DNA of 64,000 bases from Treponema sp. GTDB lineage: Bacteria > Spirochaetota > Spirochaetia > Treponematales > Breznakiellaceae. This document shows, piece by piece, positions 57,194 through 64,000 of the stretch. Both the position numbers and the translations under genes were made by a program. The DNA is taken from positions 42,707-106,706 of the forward strand of contig WQXU01000010.1 of NCBI GenBank assembly GCA_009781635.1, in the 5' to 3' direction. How positions within the stretch are numbered: position 1 is the stretch's first letter; each line of letters starts with the position of its first letter. The notes beneath the pieces were generated by a model that had not been told where the DNA came from, made no database searches, and was given only the letters and a program-made list of their open reading frames with translations.

Positions 57194-58942
57194 ATGAACA
57201 TACTTTGGCGTATTGCAAAAGAGGCAGCCAGATACAAGCGCTGGTTTGCGTTAGCTGTCATCGGGACATTGTCGCTGACAGTTGTTAACCTGATTGCCCC
57301 AAGAATAATGGCGTCAATGACAGGGATAGTCGCTTCCGGCATGACGCAGGAAAGCCTTACTACGGTTTTTTGGATGACAGGCGGATTGCTTGGACTGTTT
57401 TTGCTGCGGATTTTATTCAGGTTTTTGAGCAGTTATTGCTCGCACCGCGCGGCATGGCGTCTTGTACTTGAACTGCGCATGAAAGTTTATAATGCAATTC
57501 AGTCTTTCTCCATGGATTACCTTCATAACAAGCAGACAGGAGAACTTCTCAGCCGTGTGATGAATGATGTTGCTACCTTTGAACTTATCTATGCCCATAT
57601 CACTCCGGATATTATTACAAATTTTGTTACTTTTACAGGCGTTACAATAATTCTTTTTTCCATTAATCCGCAGCTTGCGTTAATTACCTGCATTCCAGTT
57701 CCCTTTATCCTGCTGTCCGGCTGGTTTTTCAGCCGGAAGGTGCGTCCGAATTTTCAGAAGATGCAGAAATCGCAGGGAGAGCTGTCGGCTCAATTACAGG
57801 ATAATTTTTCCGGCTTGCAGGAAATACAGGTTTTTGGCAGGCAGGGCTCCGCTTCGGAAAAAGTGCTGCGCAAGGGCGAAAAATTTACACGTAACATGCT
57901 TCGCGCCCTGAAATTAAGCGCGGTGTTTCATCCCGGCGTAGAATTTTTAACATCGATTGGCAGCGTTATCGTTGTCGGGTTTGGCGGTTTCTTGGCTTTT
58001 TATAACCGGCTTTCGGTATCCGATATCGTAGCTTTCATGCTCTACCTTGCGTTGTTCTACGCTCCCATTACAGGTCTTGCCAACCTTATGGAATCTGCGC
58101 AGCATGCATTTGCCGGCGCAGAACGGGTAATTGAAATTCTTGATGCGCCTCAAAGTATTAGGGATCTTCCCGGCGCAATTTGTACAGGAAAAGCGGAAGG
58201 ACATATCCTGTTTGAGAATGTAAGTTTTTCCTACATCGAAGGCATTACAGTTCTTGACAGTGTTTCCTTTGAAGTAAAGCCGGGGAAAATGGTTGCGCTC
58301 GTTGGTTCTACCGGCGTAGGAAAATCAACGCTTAGTCAGCTTATATCAAGGTTTTATGATCCGACAGCAGGGAGGATTCTGCTTGACGGGCGCGATATAA
58401 AAGGCATAACGCTTGAAAGCTTGCGCCAAAATATATCGATGGTTTTGCAGGACACATTTTTGTTTTCCGGAACTGTCGAAGAAAATATCGCGTTTGCAAA
58501 ACCGGATGCATCATTTAAGGAAATTGAAGAATCGGCCCGCATTGCAAGAATACATGATGAGATTATGATGATGCCTGATGCGTACCGTACCCAGGTCGGA
58601 GAGCGCGGAGTCAAGCTATCCGGCGGACAGAAACAGCGTATTGCGATCGCGCGCGCTGTACTGTGCCAGGCGCCTGTATTAATCCTTGATGAAGCCACTG
58701 CATCTGTTGATATGCGGACAGAAGCGCAGATTCAGCAGGCAATAAATGAAATTGCCGGAAGCCGCACAATCGTGATAATTGCGCACAGGTTATCTGCAAT
58801 CCGCAATGCCGATCTTATCCTTGTTTTTGAAAAAGGCCGTATTGTGCAATCAGGTAATCATCAGGAATTAATGGAACAGGAAGGCTTGTATAAAAATTTA
58901 TGCCAGGTGCAGGATAAAATAAATATTTCCGAAAACGCCTGA
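57194..58942 (+). CDS. ABC transporter ATP-binding/permease (MsbA/MdlB-like exporter)
   Basis: LVGSTGVGKSTLSQLISRFYDPTAGRILLDGRDI, KLSGGQKQRIAIARAVL, ILDEATASVD. Confidence 0.95.
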   Translation: MNILWRIAKEAARYKRWFALAVIGTLSLTVVNLIAPRIMASMTGIVASGMTQESLTTVFWMTGGLLGLFLLRILFRFLSSYCSHRAAWRLVLELRMKVYNAIQSFSMDYLHNKQTGELLSRVMNDVATFELIYAHITPDIITNFVTFTGVTIILFSINPQLALITCIPVPFILLSGWFFSRKVRPNFQKMQKSQGELSAQLQDNFSGLQEIQVFGRQGSASEKVLRKGEKFTRNMLRALKLSAVFHPGVEFLTSIGSVIVVGFGGFLAFYNRLSVSDIVAFMLYLALFYAPITGLANLMESAQHAFAGAERVIEILDAPQSIRDLPGAICTGKAEGHILFENVSFSYIEGITVLDSVSFEVKPGKMVALVGSTGVGKSTLSQLISRFYDPTAGRILLDGRDIKGITLESLRQNISMVLQDTFLFSGTVEENIAFAKPDASFKEIEESARIARIHDEIMMMPDAYRTQVGERGVKLSGGQKQRIAIARAVLCQAPVLILDEATASVDMRTEAQIQQAINEIAGSRTIVIIAHRLSAIRNADLILVFEKGRIVQSGNHQELMEQEGLYKNLCQVQDKINISENA

Positions 58943-59015
58943 AAACATAATTTGACAAACATTTATTAAATGATATTATTGTCAAAGAATTTAATATTTC
59001 AGGCAGGAGCAGACA

Positions 59016-59636
59016 ATGATCAAACTTGCCGCCTTTTTGGGTAATCCGGGTCCCGGATATGCGCGGAACAGGCACAATGCCGGGCGAATGCTTGCAGAAT
59101 CACTTCCATTTTATCCGTCGCTTTCATGGCAGAATAAATCCAAAGGTTTATATGCTTCGCATAACGGTATTCACTTTCTTATGCCGGAAACTTACATGAA
59201 CCTTTCGGGGCGTTCTGTTCAGGCCGCATCCTCATTTTATAAAATATTGATAGAAGAAATAATTGTTGTTCACGATGAACTGGAACTGCCGCTTGGAACA
59301 ATTTTCCTGAAATTCTCAGGCGGTCTTGGCGGGCATAACGGCCTTCGTTCCATGAAAGATAGTTTTGGCAGCGTAAATTTCTGGCGGCTTAGAATAGGAA
59401 TTGGCCGCCCGGATTCAAGAATACCGGGTGAAGGCGGGCAGGAGGGAAGCGGAGAAGGAGTTTACGACTGGGTGTTATCAGATTTTTCCAGGGCCGAACA
59501 GGAGATACTTATGCCGGCGCTGGATGCAGGCGCGAATCTTCTGATGCAGACAACTGAGTGCGATCCGGAAACCCTGCTTAAAGAATGGGCAAAAAAGAAA
59601 ATTATAATTGACAGACAGGAAAAGGAAGTGCAATGA
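59016..59636 (+). CDS. pth: Peptidyl-tRNA hydrolase
   Basis: LGNPGPGYARNRHNAGRMLAE, PETYMNLSGRSV, GGLGGHNGLRSM. Confidence 0.96.
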   Translation: MIKLAAFLGNPGPGYARNRHNAGRMLAESLPFYPSLSWQNKSKGLYASHNGIHFLMPETYMNLSGRSVQAASSFYKILIEEIIVVHDELELPLGTIFLKFSGGLGGHNGLRSMKDSFGSVNFWRLRIGIGRPDSRIPGEGGQEGSGEGVYDWVLSDFSRAEQEILMPALDAGANLLMQTTECDPETLLKEWAKKKIIIDRQEKEVQ

Positions 59637-60433
59637 CAGCTAACGATGCTTTTAAAACATTATATGAAACCGTAGCAAGACTGCGCGCTCCTGACGGCTG
59701 CGAATGGGACAGGGAACAGACGCCGTCAACATTGAGGGGCGCGTTAATCGAAGAAACTTACGAGTGCATTGAAGCAATCGACGAAAACGATACTGTTCAT
59801 ATTGCCGAAGAGTTAGGTGATTTATTTCTGCTTGCAACAATGATTGGCTATATGCATGAGCAGGAAGGCAAGTTTTCTGTAGCAGACGCATTATTAAAAG
59901 TTAGTGAAAAGCTGATACGCCGTCACCCCCATGTATTCGGCGATGTAAAAGTTGCAAATACCGGTGAAATCTTAAGTAACTGGGCTGCTATAAAGATAGA
60001 GAAGGAAGGCCGCAAACCGAAAGACTCGTTAATGGATGAAGTAAGCTCCGCTTTGCCGCCAATGGATCGTTCGTATGCTCTGCAGAAAAAAGCGGCAAAG
60101 GCTGGCTTTGACTGGCCTGATTCTGAAGGCGTAATTACAAAAATTAAAGAAGAACTTGATGAAGTGGCGGATGTAATTAAAACTGCAGAAGACAGTATGC
60201 AGCATATGCTGGAAGAAGAACTTGGCGATCTTTTATTTTCTGTAATAAATCTCTGCCGTTTCTTAAAGGTTGAACCTTCGATAGCGCTTCGCCGCACAAA
60301 CAGCAAATTCGTTAGCCGCTTTAAGCATGTAGAAAAAAAGATGAAGGAAACAGGCCAGGAAATGAAAAAAGAAAACCTGGAACTAATGGAAAGCCATTGG
60401 GAAGAATCAAAAAAACAGCCGCATCATAATTAA
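59633..60433 (+). CDS. mazG: Nucleoside triphosphate pyrophosphohydrolase MazG
   Basis: LRAPDGCEWDREQTPSTLRGALIEETYECIEAID, HPHVFGDV. Confidence 0.95.
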   Translation: MTANDAFKTLYETVARLRAPDGCEWDREQTPSTLRGALIEETYECIEAIDENDTVHIAEELGDLFLLATMIGYMHEQEGKFSVADALLKVSEKLIRRHPHVFGDVKVANTGEILSNWAAIKIEKEGRKPKDSLMDEVSSALPPMDRSYALQKKAAKAGFDWPDSEGVITKIKEELDEVADVIKTAEDSMQHMLEEELGDLLFSVINLCRFLKVEPSIALRRTNSKFVSRFKHVEKKMKETGQEMKKENLELMESHWEESKKQPHHN

Positions 60434-60487
60434 TGCCAGCCAACAAGGAATCAGGCTTGCGTTGCTGCCGCCGAAGCGTTTGCGTGA

Positions 60488-61162
60488 TTACCCATGCATC
60501 ATATCAAATACAATTTGATTAATATCGTTACGAAATTCATCCCATGTAGGTTTTTTAGTCCAGGCAATTGTTTTAAATTCACTTTGGGGTATTCCTGTTA
60601 AAACATCAGAAATATAAGTTAATTCAAGCCCGGCTTCCTTTTGTCGTGCATCATTAATTGCCTGTGACCAATCCACTGACTCATGAAGAGCAATTTCTCT
60701 AATATCTGCAACATCTTTAGCTGCAAATCTAAAAACAGCAGATAATTTATTGGAAAGTATATTACAAATTGAATCTGTCCGGTAATACAAATCAGTTTTA
60801 GTAATTCCGCCAAAATGAACTGCAACATCATTTACAAAATCAAGCTTTAATAAAGCATCTGATTTACTCCAGCCTACTCTAAAAGTAGTAAATGTATTAT
60901 TACTGATAAAATCAACTACAGGATCCCAAAAAAAACCTTCTTCCTTTAACTTAAAAAATACTTCTTTTACCTGTTCTAAATAATCAGCGTCGTTATTTAC
61001 AAAGAAATCAAGATCATCAGAATAACGGTGATTATAATACGCTCTGCTTAACGCTGTACCACCTGTTAGAAAAAACCGGACGCCACATTTGCTTATAGTG
61101 TTCAGAACCCCATCTTGAAGGGGGTAAAGGTTCTCTTCGTAATACTGCGAGGGCAAAATCAA
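60488..61162 (-). CDS. Nucleotidyl transferase AbiEii/AbiGii toxin family protein
   Basis: FFLTGGTALSRAYYNHRYSDDLDFFVN. Confidence 0.88.
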   Translation of the reverse strand: MILPSQYYEENLYPLQDGVLNTISKCGVRFFLTGGTALSRAYYNHRYSDDLDFFVNNDADYLEQVKEVFFKLKEEGFFWDPVVDFISNNTFTTFRVGWSKSDALLKLDFVNDVAVHFGGITKTDLYYRTDSICNILSNKLSAVFRFAAKDVADIREIALHESVDWSQAINDARQKEAGLELTYISDVLTGIPQSEFKTIAWTKKPTWDEFRNDINQIVFDMMHG

Positions 61163-61427
61163 AATGATACCTCCTTTCTTTTGGCCAAATACGCTTTGCT
61201 ATTTCAGGTGTGTATAATTCTTTTATTGTTTCAACGCCCCAAAGAGCTGTAACATAGTGCCAGGGAAGCCGTTCCAGGGAGCGGACAAATAATTTATCGC
61301 GTGTAAATGCACCGGATGATTCGATGTTTCCTTCAATAACCGAAAGCATGTCCTCATGTGTATCCAGATAATCCCAATTTAGAGAACGCATAAGTTGTAA
61401 TTTTTCTTCATGAGTTAAATTCATCAT
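61032..61427 (-). CDS. AbiEii-partner (putative antitoxin-like, DUF6922-like) protein
   Basis: Position immediately upstream and overlapping AbiEii; LFVRSLERLPWHYVTALWGVETIKELYTPEIAKRIWPKERR. Confidence 0.6.
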   Translation of the reverse strand: MMNLTHEEKLQLMRSLNWDYLDTHEDMLSVIEGNIESSGAFTRDKLFVRSLERLPWHYVTALWGVETIKELYTPEIAKRIWPKERRYHFDFALAVLRREPLPPSRWGSEHYKQMWRPVFSNRWYSVKQSVL

Positions 61428-61665
61428 AATATTTTTATTATATGATACATTTCATAAATAAGATAGATATTCAAATATCCCAAAGGTATCTATCACCAAA
61501 TCTTCCTGGTACACAAATTATTTCAAATTTTAGCACGAGGCGGCGCAGAGTTCGCGGAGTTGTTGAAAAAAATGGTTGCTGCACCCGTTCCCCGCCGCTA
61601 TATGCGGTGCAGGCATGACGTGTAACAACACTGCGAAAAAGTGATAGCTGCTGCCAGAACGCTTC

Positions 61666-64000
61666 TCACTGTCCCGGCATTACTGCGCCGTTAGGGCTAA
61701 TACGCAGGCGAGGAAACCCTTCCCTGCTGACATTGTTAAAGTTCCAGTTGGCTGCGGGAAAACCTAAACTGCCTGTGCCTGTCCAGAAGGATAAGTTAAA
61801 GAACATACTGTCGCTGAAAGTTGCGCCGTGCCGTTGCGTTGCGTTACCTGCATCGGTTGGGGCTAAATTGTTAAACAAGGTTTGGGCATAAATCCCTTCC
61901 TCTATTCGCATACTTTGCTTTACGCGGTTACCGCTGCCAATTGCAGTAGTGTCTATTGGAAAGCCGCTGATGCGCCCTGCGTGCCTTGTTGGACCTTGCG
62001 CAGTAACGCTTGCTCCCAAAGCGGCAGTGTTGCTGATTGCACCTCCATCCCTGTACCCCACAAGGCCGCCGGCATAGGCTTCCCCTGATGCGGACTGAGC
62101 GATAACCTGCCCAGCGGCGAAACTGTTGCTAATGTTTCCCGTTAATGCTAAATTATAGCCGACAAGGCCGCCTGCGGACAAAATTCCTGTCCCGCTTTGT
62201 TTATCGGCAATTACATTTCCAAGAGCATAACAGTTCTCTATTATTGTTGATCCTCCCCCTTCTTTTCTGCCTACCAAACCTCCGACATTTACATTTACAT
62301 GAGGCGAACCGGCGTTTTGTATGACATGTACAGTGCCAGCCGTATAACAATTTCTGATAGAACCTCCGTTCAATAACCTGCCAGTAAAACCGCCAATATT
62401 ATTATCTGCAAGAGAAGCAGCGGTTGTAAACAAACTATACACATTAATATCCATCCTGCTAAAACAGTTGGAAATTGAAGCTCCTGAATAGCTTATAAAT
62501 CCTCCAATATGAAGAGTGTCACTACTAATCTCATCAGTATTGATTAACATTGTGCCAGACAAAACGCCGCAGTTATTAAATATATTGCTATTGCTTGAAG
62601 CACCACCCAATAATCCGGTAAAACCTCCAATTTGGAAAGCTCCGGATCTTCCGCTTATGTCGATTGTTCCTTCCTCAAAATAGGTGTTTGTTATGACGCT
62701 CGTGCCGTTGTTTTGTGTAATCGACGACCACCCCAAGATACCGCCAATATTTTTTACCTCTCTAGCTTTTATTTTGATATTTGTCCTTGAATTGCATTTA
62801 TGGATAAAATAATTCCCAGTAGAATTTATTTGATTATAACCGACAATTCCGCCAAGTCGAAGAGCACCTCTTGTTTCATTACCGCCGATTGTTTCGATAT
62901 TGCCGTAAAATTGGCTCTCTATAATGTTTGTTAGTATTGCATGTCCTACAATACCTCCGATACTGTTTGTATCGGTACTGACAGTCCTGTAATATGAAAC
63001 TGTCCCAATTGCAAATGCAATATCGTTCATGGTGTTTAACTCGCTTCTTCCAACCGCGCCGCCAGCGGCTAATATGCCGTTTCTTGTGGTTTTGTCAGCA
63101 CTCACATCAGCGGTTATGGTTACGCCGTTTATGAGCAGTCTTTGAAGGGTAACATCGGGACCACGTGCGGCATTCGTACTGGTGTATTCGTTATTTATGC
63201 GAAGGGTGTTTGCCGTGCCGCCTTCGCCTGTTTCTCCTGCAATGCCGCCTATGAGGACTTCGCCTGTGTGCGCGTCTGTCGCTGTCAAAGCGTATTTCAC
63301 AGAAAGCGCTGCGAGGCAGTTTTCAATTTTACCGTTTCCCTCAAAGTACCCTGCAATGCCGCCTAAACGAATTATCTGATCGCCGCTTGACGCGCTCACG
63401 GTAAGCGCGCCCACTGGAATTGATTGCGCGCCTACTGGAATTGATTGCGCATCTGATGAGTTTGCGCCTCGTACAATGCAGTTAAGTATTTGCGTGTTTC
63501 CTATGGCGTACCCCGTTATGCCGCCGACATTGCTTCCTGTAACATCTGTATCATTGCTATTGGTAAAACTGCCCGACGCAGGGTTGCTGATGGTCTGCGT
63601 ACCGGTATATTCAACCGCTAAATCACGGATTAATGAGTTGCCGCTCACTGCGCCGAACAGCCCAATATTTCCATTGTTCACTGTTAATTGTACACTGTTC
63701 ACTGTTATTGTATGTCCGTTGCCGTAGAAGTTGCGATCAGTCAGGTCGATTGGTGTCCAATCGTTAAGGCTGAAACTGTTTGTCAGAACTATGTTGGTTT
63801 TGGCAGTATCGTCAAGTGCGTCTGTAAGCTCGCTCTGGCTGGAAACGGCTGCGGTGTTGGTTTGTGTTATATTCATTCCGGGAATATTCCAAACAGCCAA
63901 TGTCTGCCCTGCGGCATCCCCTGCGGCGTTATACGCTACAACTCTAATGTTGTATTGAGTAACATTGCTTACAGCCTGTCCGTTTCGTACATTGTTTGGG
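61666..64000 (-). CDS. Large GLUG-motif-like surface protein, 5' truncated by window edge
   Basis: Repeated NIGGFTGRL/VGGLVGRK/AGGLVGYN/GGIVGHA motifs; frame continues to base 64000 (VRNGQAVSNVTQYNIRVVAYNAAGDAAGQTLAVWNIPGMN), fibronectin-like. Confidence 0.85.
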   Translation of the reverse strand, partial: PNNVRNGQAVSNVTQYNIRVVAYNAAGDAAGQTLAVWNIPGMNITQTNTAAVSSQSELTDALDDTAKTNIVLTNSFSLNDWTPIDLTDRNFYGNGHTITVNSVQLTVNNGNIGLFGAVSGNSLIRDLAVEYTGTQTISNPASGSFTNSNDTDVTGSNVGGITGYAIGNTQILNCIVRGANSSDAQSIPVGAQSIPVGALTVSASSGDQIIRLGGIAGYFEGNGKIENCLAALSVKYALTATDAHTGEVLIGGIAGETGEGGTANTLRINNEYTSTNAARGPDVTLQRLLINGVTITADVSADKTTRNGILAAGGAVGRSELNTMNDIAFAIGTVSYYRTVSTDTNSIGGIVGHAILTNIIESQFYGNIETIGGNETRGALRLGGIVGYNQINSTGNYFIHKCNSRTNIKIKAREVKNIGGILGWSSITQNNGTSVITNTYFEEGTIDISGRSGAFQIGGFTGLLGGASSNSNIFNNCGVLSGTMLINTDEISSDTLHIGGFISYSGASISNCFSRMDINVYSLFTTAASLADNNIGGFTGRLLNGGSIRNCYTAGTVHVIQNAGSPHVNVNVGGLVGRKEGGGSTIIENCYALGNVIADKQSGTGILSAGGLVGYNLALTGNISNSFAAGQVIAQSASGEAYAGGLVGYRDGGAISNTAALGASVTAQGPTRHAGRISGFPIDTTAIGSGNRVKQSMRIEEGIYAQTLFNNLAPTDAGNATQRHGATFSDSMFFNLSFWTGTGSLGFPAANWNFNNVSREGFPRLRISPNGAVMPGQ

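Overview
The window looks like a spirochaete (Treponema-like, possibly gut-associated) chromosome segment. This is inferred from gene content and not from any search. Housekeeping content includes leuS, rpmH-rnpA-yidD-yidC-jag, lspA, glyA, asd-lysA-like-dapL, tyrS, clpP-like, alr, mnmE, mnmG, pth and mazG. Polysaccharide-use genes include GH30, GH10, GH3, a ChW-repeat protein and two sugar-type ABC transporter operons. There are three toxin-antitoxin-like modules (HigA/RelE-type, MazEF-type, AbiEii-type) and two edge-truncated genes: an FGE-sulfatase-fold protein and a GLUG-like surface protein. The strongest unusual signals are: (1) a four-helix-bundle / 23S-rRNA-IVS-type gene nested out of frame inside leuS, with G-rich and C-rich flanks, while the leuS frame stays open; (2) an adenine-poor, NNC-codon-rich 3' end of the FGE-fold gene followed by perfect palindromes, resembling a diversity-generating-retroelement variable region whose TR/RT is not in the window; (3) a duplicated recQ 3' end that brackets an ABC operon like att-type direct repeats; (4) an ABC permease with a DnaJ-like CxxC...CxxC insertion in its first periplasmic loop, and a partner permease that also has a large insertion; (5) a NiCo-type riboswitch with a visible terminator before a cation-diffusion-facilitator gene; (6) a 33-bp perfect inverted repeat with a nested hairpin. 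No rRNA, tRNA or CRISPR array was recognised.
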